A stretch of 20,431 bases of DNA from an uncultured Lachnospiraceae bacterium (GTDB lineage Bacteria > Bacillota > Clostridia > Lachnospirales > Lachnospiraceae): NCBI GenBank assembly GCA_900549995.1, contig URQQ01000075.1, positions 1 through 20,431 on the forward strand. The letters run 5' to 3'. Numbering within the stretch: the stretch's first letter is position 1; every line of letters begins with the position of its first letter. Under the pieces are notes generated by a model. That model did not search any database, was not told the DNA's origin, and worked only from the letters and a program-made list of their open reading frames with translations. A program made the position numbers and the translations under genes. Of this stretch, positions 1 through 7,207 are shown one piece after another.

Positions 1-42
1 AAATGCTTTTACTAAAACTTCAAACACCGATTTAATTGTCAT
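1..42 (-). CDS. Possible start of an unidentified divergent gene (cut by window edge)
   Basis: On the minus strand an ATG at 42-40 opens a frame with no stop to the window edge (14 codons, MTIKSVFEVLVKAF). It is preceded by AAGGAAG about 8 bases upstream, a plausible ribosome binding site. It would be divergent from the polymerase gene. Fourteen residues are too few to name a family, and it could be chance. Confidence 0.3.
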   Translation of the reverse strand, partial: MTIKSVFEVLVKAF

Positions 43-131
43 AGTGCCCGCTTCCTTTGCATTCTGCCACATAAAAATCCGGTATATATCAAATAATAAT
101 CTTATAAAAACGTTGGGAGCAACAGATTAAT

Positions 132-1382
132 ATGCAACAGTCAGTAATCCTTCATTCCGATATGAATAATTTCTACGCCTCTGTCGAATCTTTGCACAAT
201 CCCAGCCTGCGTGGAAAACCTATGGCAGTGACCGGTGATCCAGATGCACGTCACGGGATTGTCCTGGCAAAAAATTATGAAGCAAAAAGATATGGGATTA
301 CAACAGGTGAACCCCTATGGATGGTCAGACAGAAATGCCCTGATATTATATTTACGCCGCCAAGATATGACCGGTATATTGAATTTTCCCAAGCTGCCAG
401 CCAAATCTATGAGGAATACACAGACAGGGTAGAATCTTTTGGCCTGGATGAATGCTGGCTGGATGTGAGTGAATCCACCAGCCTCTTCGGAAATGGAAAG
501 GTTATCGCTGACGAAATCCGTACCCGGATCAAACAGGAACTTGGTATTACTGCAAGTATCGGAGTCTCCTATAATAAGATTTTCGCAAAACTGGGCAGCG
601 ACATGAAAAAACCGGATGCCACCACCGTGATCGGGCAGGACTTTAAAGAAAAAATCTGGGGTCTGCCAGCCGACATGTTGCTTTATGTCGGGAAAGCAAC
701 CTATGCAAAATTATTAAAACATGGCATCCGTTCCATTGGTGATTTAGCACGCACAGACCCTATGTTTTTAGAGAGGCTGCTTGGGAAAAACGGACTGATG
801 CTATGGGCATTTGCCAATGGCCTTGACCGTTCTCCTGTCTCACATACCTATTCCCACCGGATTATTAAAACCATAGGCAACAGCACCACAACGCCCCGTG
901 ACCTGGTTACCGACACAGACATAAAAATTATTTTATATATACTGTCCGAGAGCGTGGCGGAGCGAATGCGTAAAGAGAATTTTTATTGCCGCAGCGTTCA
1001 GATCAGCATTCGGGACAATACGCTCACTTCCTATGAACGGCAGGGAAGGCTTCATATACCCACTTGCACCTCACAGGCCATTTTTGAAAAAGCCTTTGCC
1101 TTGTATCAAGATAACCGTCCGGCAAATCCGGTACGCAGCTTAGGTGTTCGTGCCTGCAAACTTTCGTATATGGAGTACCGCCAGCTTTCCTTTTTAGAAG
1201 AAGCAGCTAAAGATCAGAGGCAGGAGGATTTAGAGCGGAGCATTGATAAGATACGGCAGTGCTATGGTCATTACTCCATACAACGTGGAATTATGCTCAT
1301 AGATGATAAACTTTCTCGCCTCGATCCGATTGCAGAGCATACAATTTATCCAGAAGCATTTTTAAAAGGGCAATCCCAATAA
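132..1382 (+). CDS. dinB: Y-family DNA polymerase (DinB/Pol IV-like, lesion bypass)
   Basis: This is a 416-residue Y-family translesion DNA polymerase, which inserts nucleotides opposite damaged template bases. The N-terminal motif HSDMNNFYASVE carries the first catalytic aspartate (D10) and the steric-gate region (F14-Y15). FGLDECWLDVS carries the catalytic pair D106-E107. SIGVSYNKIFAKLGSDMKKP (143-162) is the conserved palm/thumb motif. The little-finger domain follows, and QLSFL (351-355) resembles a beta-clamp-binding peptide. Length is slightly above E. coli Pol IV. The start is preceded by a GGGAG about 12 bases upstream, a rather long spacing, but it matches the family N-terminus. I see no GAACnnnnGTTC LexA site between 43 and 131, although SOS control would be usual. 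The next gene follows after 22 bases, suggesting an operon with the SRAP protein. The family is certain; the exact subgroup (DinB or a UvrX/UmuC-like protein) is less so. Confidence 0.93.
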   Translation: MQQSVILHSDMNNFYASVESLHNPSLRGKPMAVTGDPDARHGIVLAKNYEAKRYGITTGEPLWMVRQKCPDIIFTPPRYDRYIEFSQAASQIYEEYTDRVESFGLDECWLDVSESTSLFGNGKVIADEIRTRIKQELGITASIGVSYNKIFAKLGSDMKKPDATTVIGQDFKEKIWGLPADMLLYVGKATYAKLLKHGIRSIGDLARTDPMFLERLLGKNGLMLWAFANGLDRSPVSHTYSHRIIKTIGNSTTTPRDLVTDTDIKIILYILSESVAERMRKENFYCRSVQISIRDNTLTSYERQGRLHIPTCTSQAIFEKAFALYQDNRPANPVRSLGVRACKLSYMEYRQLSFLEEAAKDQRQEDLERSIDKIRQCYGHYSIQRGIMLIDDKLSRLDPIAEHTIYPEAFLKGQSQ

Positions 1383-1404
1383 TAAATCTCAGGAGGACAT
1401 AACG

Positions 1405-1986
1405 ATGTGCGGAAGATATAGTTTATTTACAGAAGAAGAAAATCAGGAAATTATGCGTATTGTCAAATCACTCGACAATCGATATCCCGGAAACAATATG
1501 AAACATGGTGAAATTTTTCCTACAAACACAGCACCAATCCTATGTCTGGAAGAAAACGGTATAAAACCGGAACTCAGCACATGGGGATTCCCACGGTTTG
1601 GGGCAAAAGGCGTCATCATTAATGCCCGCTCTGAAACTGCAGACAGCCGTCCCATGTTTAAAAAGAGTCTGCATACACACAGATGTGTGGTTCCCAGCAC
1701 AGGCTTTTATGAATGGTCACAGAGTGGTACAAAAACTAAGTACCGTTTTAACCTTCCCAATGATCATACGCTCTATATGGCAGGCATATTTAATGAGTTT
1801 AATGGTGAAAACAAGTTTGTCATTCTGACAACAAATGCCAACGATTCGATTGCGGATGTCCATAACCGTATGCCTATCATTTTGAAAAAGGAAATGACTG
1901 AAGATTGGATTATGTCTGAAGAGTTTGCTCTATCATATCTCCATGCCACTATGCCAATGCTGCAACGAGAAGTATCTGCCTTATGA
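1405..1986 (+). CDS. SRAP/HMCES-family abasic-site DNA-protein crosslink protein (YedK-like)
   Basis: This 193-residue protein belongs to the SRAP family (bacterial YedK, human HMCES). These proteins bind abasic sites in single-stranded DNA and form a protective thiazolidine crosslink through the N-terminal cysteine. It starts MCGRY, so Cys2 becomes the N-terminal nucleophile after methionine removal. Other hallmarks are the FPTNTAPI segment (38-45), INARSET with N73 and R75, GFYEW with E103, and VHNRMPII with H153. The N-terminal Cys requirement and the AGGAGG site about 11 bases upstream fix the start. Location 22 bases after the Y-family polymerase suggests co-transcription; both act on damaged template DNA, one bypassing and one shielding lesions. 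Length is slightly short (E. coli YedK is about 220 residues) but all active-site residues are present. Confidence 0.93.
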   Translation: MCGRYSLFTEEENQEIMRIVKSLDNRYPGNNMKHGEIFPTNTAPILCLEENGIKPELSTWGFPRFGAKGVIINARSETADSRPMFKKSLHTHRCVVPSTGFYEWSQSGTKTKYRFNLPNDHTLYMAGIFNEFNGENKFVILTTNANDSIADVHNRMPIILKKEMTEDWIMSEEFALSYLHATMPMLQREVSAL

Positions 1987-2081
1987 AAGACAGAAAAGCC
2001 CTTAGGATAGCATGAGAAACTGTCCCAATAAACTTAAAACCTTAGATTTCTATTCATAAAACTAACAAAATAACAGCGTAT

Positions 2082-2138
2082 ACGTTAACTTCTTCCCCGT
2101 AAATCATCACTCTGATATTCGGGCGGAGGATTTAACGT
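2082..2138. repeat. Imperfect long inverted repeat
   Basis: The left arm ACGTTAACTTCTTCCCCG (2082-2099) pairs with the right arm CGGGCGGAGGATTTAACGT (2120-2138), allowing a few mismatches and one bulge. The outer seven bases (ACGTTAA / TTAACGT) match perfectly. The 20-base spacer is unremarkable. It could be an operator, a mobile-element end or a weak RNA hairpin. There is no T-run, so it is not a typical terminator. Confidence 0.4.
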
Positions 2139-2188
2139 TTACTATTTATCTGTTTGACTAGTTCAAATTGTAGCGCACCCTCTCAAAT

Positions 2189-2234
2189 TAAAACAGCAGA
2201 GAATTCAATTATTATAATGTTCTCTGCTGTTTTA
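2189..2234. terminator. Bidirectional intrinsic terminator between convergent operons
   Basis: A perfect 15-base inverted repeat, TAAAACAGCAGAGAA at 2189-2203 and its reverse complement at 2220-2234, encloses a 16-base loop. The A-rich/T-rich outer ends give a U-rich tail in both directions, so it can end the hamA-hamB transcript on minus (hamB stops 48 bases away) and the SRAP transcript on plus. Confidence 0.8.
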
Positions 2235-2281
2235 CCACTTAGTTTAACTAATTGATTGCTTTCAAATTATGTGGTTAAAGG

Positions 2282-4828
2282 CTATTCCAAAATATCTCTC
2301 AGTTCCTCTAATTCATCATTATATTTCTCAATATCCATATTTTTTATTATCTCCTCTGAGTTAATATCAACTAAAATATTGTCCTCGAATATAAGATATT
2401 CTTTATATTCTTCTTGTATTAATAAAGACAAATGTCTTGGCAGACCTAAGTTTTGTAATTCAATAGTAAGTTCATCTGTAGTTCCATATTCTAAATACTC
2501 GCTCCAATTAGGACCCGCAACATCTTTTCCAAATTTGTCAGCTACTATTAGATAATAATTTGTAAAATAATTTTTAATTTTAAACCTAAGAATATTATCT
2601 ATATCAGAAATAAGATTATTTATAACCACATTTATGTGTCTCCTATTTTTCACATCAAATGGAACCATTTCATTGTTAATCCATATTTCCCCCTCCCTTT
2701 TATAGTAGTTTAAAATATTGATAATCATCATATTTAATGGTGTTGCTTTCATCCATGAATACATTAATATTGCAAAGTACTTTAACCTTGTTTTTTTTCT
2801 AACCATTGGGTTTCGACCTTTTGATTCTTCCTCCTCCCAATTATAATAATTATACATTTTTTCCAAGACCTCATAGCATGTTTCTTTTGAAACTTCTTCT
2901 GGAAAGGCTCTTTTCTCTTGTTGTATACTATTCCAAACATCATTTTGATAGCTGTTTTTTATATTAGAGCATTGTTCCATAATATTAGTGGAAATGTGAT
3001 TCTCTTTTTCAATTTTCTCAAGCACTTTCTTTCCATTTACATTACTTTTTAAATAATTGCTCATTAAAATGGAATCTGTTTTCGAGATTTGATGTGTAAG
3101 CACTATATTGGCATAATGATCCCAAACCTCTTTTTCAGACTGACTATAGTTAGTACGAGTAAACTGTTTATGCTGTAATGAACGCTCTAAATTTTGATAA
3201 AAATGTTTCTGTCCTTTCACTACTAACGGTTGTACATCTTTTATTTGTTTATTTCTAACTACGTCTAAATCTTTATCAGGTTTATCCCATCGATTCTTTT
3301 TATCTTCCATCCTTACACATATTATATTCCCACTAAGCTCCTTGCTAAGCCTGCCCGCTCTACCCGCTAAATTCCAAAAATCAATATCTGAAAACTTAGA
3401 GTTCCCAATTGCATTACTAAAAATAAATATATTCTTCGCAGGCAGATTTACCCCTTCTAATAGCGTAGAAGTACAGAAAATGTAATCTATTATCTTATCC
3501 TCAAATAATTTTTCAATTTTTTCACGAATCCTTTGCGGAAGTCTGCCAAAATGAAAAGCTACACCTTTTTTTAGGCAATCTATCAAAAAATACTCTTTAT
3601 GTATATATGTTTTTATAAGTTCAATAAGGGCATCCAGCCTTTTATCATTTTTTTCTGGCAAACCTCTTGAATACTTTAAGGCAAAATCTATAGTGTCTGC
3701 GATTGTATTGCAATAAATAATATTTTTGCAGTTTCCTCCTAGCCTATGTAACAATTTGCTTATATAATAGTCCTCTTTAATCCCCAAATTTTTAAAGATG
3801 ATATCTTCTCCTGTTTCTGTAAACATTCTCCCTTCATGTTCTACATAATCTATGAAAAATCTATTTTGTGCCACCGGTGATTCTTTTATTATCATTTGTT
3901 CATCAGTGCTTTTTTCAAATAACTGAAGAAAAATATCAGTATTAGGAATATTGGGAGAAGCAAAATACAATTTGATGCTTTTTCTTTCAGCCATAAGAAT
4001 AGCATGATAATATAATGGGGAACGCGAATCTTTCTCAGATATAATCTTATGTGCTTCATCAACAAACATATAGTTTATTACAGGATTATCTTTCTCAGAT
4101 AAATATGCAATTAGCCGCTCTGGCGTAAACACAAATACATATTTCAACCTTCGATTTTTATATATATACGGAACCATTGGGTGTGACAAAACTTTGTAGT
4201 TTTTACTGTTAATAAGCCTTTTTAGTCTTGCTGTAACTTGGTTAATTAGCGCCCGCGTTGGAACTAAAATAATAATATTATCTGTTTCATGCCTTTCCTT
4301 AATTATATATTGAATAAATGCATCCATTATAAACGATTTACCAAAGGATGTGGGGCCTGAAAAACTAAAATGATTGCTATCTTTCATTAATTCATATAGT
4401 TGATATTGAGGATCTGTAAATATTAAATCGCTATAAGGAACCTTTTGATATACTTGCTTAACCTCTTTTTCTAAAGCCGATTCCAATGTCTCAACCTGTT
4501 CACTATCCCTAACCGCTATATTAAGGGACGCAAAATTCCCCAACTTAGTAAGGATTGCATTTGCATAATATTTATACTGGATATTATCCCGATATGAATC
4601 ATATAAGAGGCTAATTATTTTATAGGCTTTATTTCTTCCTTCCGCATTTTTATCTCTTACAAGAATGTCAGCAAATCGTAAAACATCATCAAACTCCTTC
4701 TCAGATAAAACAACATCATCTCTTTGGAACAAAAAAATATGTGCATATTTTAATTCCAACTTCCTTGTCAATTCGTTCAAATATGGATCAATTAAAGCCT
4801 TCTCGATAATTGACTCAAGCCATGTCAT
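2282..4828 (-). CDS. hamB: HamB, DEAH-box superfamily 2 helicase of Hachiman anti-phage defence
   Basis: An 848-residue SF2 helicase. Walker A is SGPTSFGKS (157-165), motif Ia VPTRALINQ (189-197), the DEAH box VDEAH (256-260), motif III FASPN (289-293), motif V TSTLLEGVNLPAK (453-465) and motif VI NLAGRAGR (486-493). This Ski2-like order matches HamB of Hachiman systems. About 350 residues after the helicase core are not assignable by eye. Its ATG overlaps the last codons of hamA by four bases (ATGA), and GGAG lies about 10 bases upstream, so the two are translationally coupled. Known Hachiman HamB forms a complex with HamA and senses DNA state to license the nuclease. Codon use is heavily A+T rich (AAA, ATA, AAT, TTA) compared with genes on either side, which suggests horizontal acquisition. 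It could also be a generic defence helicase, but the DUF1837 partner makes Hachiman the best call. Confidence 0.9.
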   Translation of the reverse strand: MTWLESIIEKALIDPYLNELTRKLELKYAHIFLFQRDDVVLSEKEFDDVLRFADILVRDKNAEGRNKAYKIISLLYDSYRDNIQYKYYANAILTKLGNFASLNIAVRDSEQVETLESALEKEVKQVYQKVPYSDLIFTDPQYQLYELMKDSNHFSFSGPTSFGKSFIMDAFIQYIIKERHETDNIIILVPTRALINQVTARLKRLINSKNYKVLSHPMVPYIYKNRRLKYVFVFTPERLIAYLSEKDNPVINYMFVDEAHKIISEKDSRSPLYYHAILMAERKSIKLYFASPNIPNTDIFLQLFEKSTDEQMIIKESPVAQNRFFIDYVEHEGRMFTETGEDIIFKNLGIKEDYYISKLLHRLGGNCKNIIYCNTIADTIDFALKYSRGLPEKNDKRLDALIELIKTYIHKEYFLIDCLKKGVAFHFGRLPQRIREKIEKLFEDKIIDYIFCTSTLLEGVNLPAKNIFIFSNAIGNSKFSDIDFWNLAGRAGRLSKELSGNIICVRMEDKKNRWDKPDKDLDVVRNKQIKDVQPLVVKGQKHFYQNLERSLQHKQFTRTNYSQSEKEVWDHYANIVLTHQISKTDSILMSNYLKSNVNGKKVLEKIEKENHISTNIMEQCSNIKNSYQNDVWNSIQQEKRAFPEEVSKETCYEVLEKMYNYYNWEEEESKGRNPMVRKKTRLKYFAILMYSWMKATPLNMMIINILNYYKREGEIWINNEMVPFDVKNRRHINVVINNLISDIDNILRFKIKNYFTNYYLIVADKFGKDVAGPNWSEYLEYGTTDELTIELQNLGLPRHLSLLIQEEYKEYLIFEDNILVDINSEEIIKNMDIEKYNDELEELRDILE

Positions 4829-5733
4829 TTTGTTATCTCCTCTATTATCTCTTTTCGTTTAGTATCAATATCTGTAAACGGCAAAACATATATGTAGAAA
4901 TTATGTCCTTGTAATTTAAAGTCAGCAATCTTCCTTAAAATATGTTCAACTCTCTTTTCTACTTCATACTTTACCCTCTTCTTAATTAGTTCTCTAAAAT
5001 CAGACGAGGGAAGTGCTTTTTCGTCATCTGTTACTGTTATCTGAAAACCAATGAAAATACCAAAAGCATCATCAACTTCAAAATCTCGTTGCTTTGATGG
5101 ATAAATTAACTTTTCCAGAAATTCTTTTTCTTCATCTGTAAAAGTCTCTTTGAATAAATTATCGCTTATCAAGCTCTTTTCATAACTTATCCCACTTTTG
5201 CTATTGCCTTTCCTGTTTACACCATTTTTAAAATCATAAATTGATTTAAATGCGTCCGTTATGGCTTGAGTAATATCTTTATATGTCTTTGCTTCTCCAA
5301 AAATTAGCTGATAATTTCCATCATCAAGTTTTAAAAAATGTACTCCATCAGCCCCATTAACATAATGACTCGTAGAAGTCTTTAATTCCAATTTTGTTAA
5401 CACTTTTGGTGCTCCCAAATGTGTTTCCAAAAAACAAAATAAAAGTAACTCACCCAATTCTCCATTATTTCTGGTATACTCAACAAATTTTTCTCTGGCC
5501 TTTTTAGAAAGCATTCCAGGTCTACCCTTATATTTATCCTTAACTACTCTTGAAATAGAGAAATCAATTAAGGGATCAACTAACATATTAATCAATAAAT
5601 CATAATCAAATTCATTTGAATTAATCTTCAAAATAAATAAATCCAGACAATTTTTTCCGTATTTATCTAATTTCACTGACCATAATGGATCAAATGATCC
5701 TAAGAAATCATTTCCTTGCAAGCTCAATTCCAT
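4825..5733 (-). CDS. hamA: HamA, DUF1837 nuclease subunit of Hachiman anti-phage defence
   Basis: A 302-residue DUF1837 (HamA) protein, the effector of Hachiman. The PD-(D/E)xK-type nuclease core is visible: GELGE with E95, a beta strand LTKLELKTS (112-120), GADGVHF with D129, and FGEAKTY with E147 and K149. This D...ExK arrangement is the expected active site, so the nuclease appears intact. In characterised systems HamA is held inactive by HamB and degrades DNA after infection-linked DNA changes are sensed. The start has AAGGAG nine bases upstream and a promoter at 5773-5800. It overlaps hamB by four bases. Like hamB it is notably A+T rich. The DUF1837 assignment rests on motif pattern and the paired helicase, not a database search. 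Confidence 0.9.
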   Translation of the reverse strand: MELSLQGNDFLGSFDPLWSVKLDKYGKNCLDLFILKINSNEFDYDLLINMLVDPLIDFSISRVVKDKYKGRPGMLSKKAREKFVEYTRNNGELGELLLFCFLETHLGAPKVLTKLELKTSTSHYVNGADGVHFLKLDDGNYQLIFGEAKTYKDITQAITDAFKSIYDFKNGVNRKGNSKSGISYEKSLISDNLFKETFTDEEKEFLEKLIYPSKQRDFEVDDAFGIFIGFQITVTDDEKALPSSDFRELIKKRVKYEVEKRVEHILRKIADFKLQGHNFYIYVLPFTDIDTKRKEIIEEITK

Positions 5734-5772
5734 AAAATTTCTCCTTTGTATACCAAGTTAACATTTTATTCC

Positions 5773-5800
5773 ATTATACCATGACTCAGTATTTAAACAA
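5773..5800 (-). promoter_or_regulatory. Proximal promoter of hamA-hamB
   Basis: On the minus strand TTGTTT (5800-5795) is followed after 16 bases by a perfect TATAAT (5778-5773). The predicted start lies about 35 bases before the hamA ATG, and the ribosome binding site AAAGGAG is at 5747-5741. Confidence 0.65.
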
Positions 5801-5887
5801 CAAATATCACATACTCTTGATCTACAAATATGAAATTTTATACTTTTTTATATTATACTATACTTTATCTAAAAAGTACAGAAAAAT

Positions 5888-5901
5888 CGAACATTTGTTC
5901 T
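5888..5901. promoter_or_regulatory. Candidate LexA (SOS) operator
   Basis: The sequence CGAACATTTGTTCT contains the palindrome GAAC-N4-GTTC, the core of the Gram-positive LexA/DinR box. On minus it sits about eight bases upstream of a possible -35 (5880-5875) and TATAAT (5857-5852) leading toward hamA. It could instead serve a plus-strand promoter at 5817-5844. A single eight-base core can occur by chance. Confidence 0.45.
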
Positions 5902-5908
5902 CTTTAGA

Positions 5909-5965
5909 TTAGTTTCTTAACAGTACACGATATACACATCTCAGAATTTGATTAAGCTCTTCCAT
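5909..5965 (-). CDS. Candidate 18-residue micro-ORF
   Basis: The minus strand encodes MEELNQILRCVYRVLLRN followed by TAA, with AAGGGTGATAG immediately upstream of the ATG, a good match to the anti-Shine-Dalgarno complement. The predicted peptide is amphipathic and basic (alternating L/I/V with R). It lies upstream of the hamAB promoter and next to the LexA-like box. It could be a small peptide, a leader ORF, or a chance or degenerate remnant. I do not recognise a family with certainty. Confidence 0.3.
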   Translation of the reverse strand: MEELNQILRCVYRVLLRN

Positions 5966-6108
5966 TCTATCACCCTTTTCTATAAAATAGCTGACTATAA
6001 AAAATTCTGTTTATTTTTAGTAATATTCCATGATTTAAATTCACTGGCATGGCATTCCCATATCTGGGTGTAATCTTTGCTTCTTACCCTTTAAAACAGA
6101 GATAACAC

Positions 6109-6144
6109 AAAAAAGACTTATCTGCTTTTAAACAAATAAGTCTT
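6109..6144 (-). terminator. Intrinsic terminator of the flavodoxin transcript
   Basis: The inverted repeat AAGACTTAT (6113-6121) / ATAAGTCTT (6136-6144) is followed on minus by a run of six T (6114-6109, first two shared with the stem). It lies about 50 bases after the flavodoxin stop. Confidence 0.7.
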
Positions 6145-6194
6145 ACCTAGATTTAAGGTTTACGTGAACTTTAATGAACAGCTGACTCGCTTTT

Positions 6195-6674
6195 CTACAC
6201 TCTCAAGCTCTCAAACCATGTATTAACTTCTTTTTCACTCACATTGAGTTCAAATCTCTTGCCATCCTTTAATATCGCTCCTGGACAGGAGGACTCCAAT
6301 TCAGCGTTGGTATTGCCCATTCCACTGCTTCCAGATGTTGCCACTGGGATAATAATCTTGTCATTCCAATTATACTGTTCCAAAAACGTATTAATAATTG
6401 TCGGTGCAACGTACCACCAGATGGGAAAAGCAAGGATTAAAATTTTGATATTTTCCGTATCTTCCAGTTTATTGGCAACCGCCGGTCTGTATGATTTATC
6501 ATTCATCTCCACACTACTCCGACTATTTTTATTCCTCCAGTCAAGATCTGCTGAGGTATATGGTATCTCCGGACGAATTTCATATAAATCCCCCTCTACT
6601 ACCTTCGCAATTTTCTTTGCCAGTTTTGCAGTTATTCCTGTTGCTGAAAAATATGCTACTAATATTTCACTCAT
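6195..6674 (-). CDS. Flavodoxin-family protein
   Basis: This 159-residue protein has the short-chain flavodoxin fold. The N-terminal strand ILVAYFSATGITAKLAKKIA (4-23) holds the FMN phosphate-binding loop SATGIT. PIWWYVAPTIINTFLE (84-99) supplies the aromatic flavin-stacking loop, and VATSGSSGMG (111-120) is the third flavin-contacting loop. It probably acts as a cytosolic FMN electron carrier or small NAD(P)H:quinone-type reductase. AGGAGG lies nine bases before the ATG. It is downstream of the aldo/keto reductase and truncated cupin on the same strand, an arrangement common in Clostridia with LysR control, and has its own terminator at 6109-6144. The 166-base gap to the cupin remnant leaves room for a separate promoter, which I could not fix. 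Physiological partner is unknown. Confidence 0.88.
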   Translation of the reverse strand: MSEILVAYFSATGITAKLAKKIAKVVEGDLYEIRPEIPYTSADLDWRNKNSRSSVEMNDKSYRPAVANKLEDTENIKILILAFPIWWYVAPTIINTFLEQYNWNDKIIIPVATSGSSGMGNTNAELESSCPGAILKDGKRFELNVSEKEVNTWFESLRV

Positions 6675-6840
6675 AATTCTATTCCTCCTGTTTCATTTGA
6701 TAAACTTACGATTTTTCCTTCCTATCTCGACAATTCTCACACTGTTCATCTATCCAAACGCTATACACATTTTTTTCTATCATCTGTGTATGCTGTAATA
6801 AATATTTATATGATTCTATCACAATACACACGATACACCA

Positions 6841-7173
6841 TCATAAACAATACTGCATTTTAACCTCTGCCGGAATAGTGAGCACCATACCAGAAGTAAG
6901 ACTGACAGCCTCTTTTCCCTCTTCCTGATACCAGCCCTCACCTGCAGTACAGATCAGAAGCTGTCCGCCCCCGCTCTTTGCATGGTGGATGTGCCAATTG
7001 TTGCGGCACCCTGGCTCAAAAGTTACATTCGCTAAAACCACCGGACACTTACCAGCCTCTGTAAGTGGTTTCAGGAATGAACTGCCTGTAAAATACTGGG
7101 CAAACGCATCGTTAGGTGCCCCTATTCCAAAGTCATCTGCCTTTTCAAAATCTTCTCTGTTCTGATATTTCAT
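6841..7173 (-). CDS. Cupin-domain protein, C-terminally truncated
   Basis: 110 residues from the ATG at 7173-7171, chosen because GGAGGTAATTACG directly precedes it; an in-frame TTG at 7197 lacks such a site. The centre reads GCRNNWHIHHAKSGGGQ, the first cupin motif with metal-binding histidines as found in the small cupins that accompany carboxymuconolactone decarboxylases. The second motif should continue IPAEVK-HWHG and some 25 further residues. Here it breaks after IPAEVK into MQYCL and a TGA stop. The final metal-ligand histidine and last strands are therefore missing, and no matching sequence follows. The gene is probably inactive or much altered. It starts 34 bases after the aldo/keto reductase stop, in the same presumed operon. 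Confidence 0.8.
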   Translation of the reverse strand: MKYQNREDFEKADDFGIGAPNDAFAQYFTGSSFLKPLTEAGKCPVVLANVTFEPGCRNNWHIHHAKSGGGQLLICTAGEGWYQEEGKEAVSLTSGMVLTIPAEVKMQYCL

Positions 7174-7207
7174 CGTAATTACCTCCATCGTTTTCAATCT
7201 ATGTTCC

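Larger units (their letters stand above)
1987..2281. other. Intergenic region between SRAP gene and hamB
   Basis: About 295 bases without a convincing gene. It separates two convergent operons. It holds an imperfect inverted repeat (2082-2138) and a bidirectional terminator hairpin (2189-2234), each listed separately. No tRNA or transposase remnant is recognisable. Confidence 0.6.
5802..6108. other. Gene-poor A+T-rich spacer upstream of hamA
   Basis: Roughly 300 bases between the hamA promoter and the flavodoxin terminator. It contains possible extra promoter elements (minus: TGTACT, 17 bases, TATAAT at 5880-5852; plus: TTGATC, 16 bases, TATACT at 5817-5844), the LexA-like box at 5888-5901 and an 18-codon candidate ORF at 5909-5965. 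Nothing else coding is apparent. Confidence 0.5.

Noticed and set aside
2013..2060. A 15-codon plus-strand ORF starting MRNCPNKLK after the SRAP gene.
   Set aside because: Weak ribosome binding site, very short, no recognisable similarity.
2081..6171. TACGTTAACTT at 2081-2091 and TACGTGAACTT at 6161-6171 as direct repeats flanking hamAB.
   Set aside because: Only 10 of 11 bases match, there is no integrase or recombinase in the window, and A+T-rich spacers give such matches by chance.
6706..6783. A 25-codon minus ORF (MIEKNVYSVWIDEQCENCRD...) between cupin and flavodoxin as a small gene.
   Set aside because: No ribosome binding site, and it is just the end of the frame that runs on from the cupin stop; described under the cupin finding instead.
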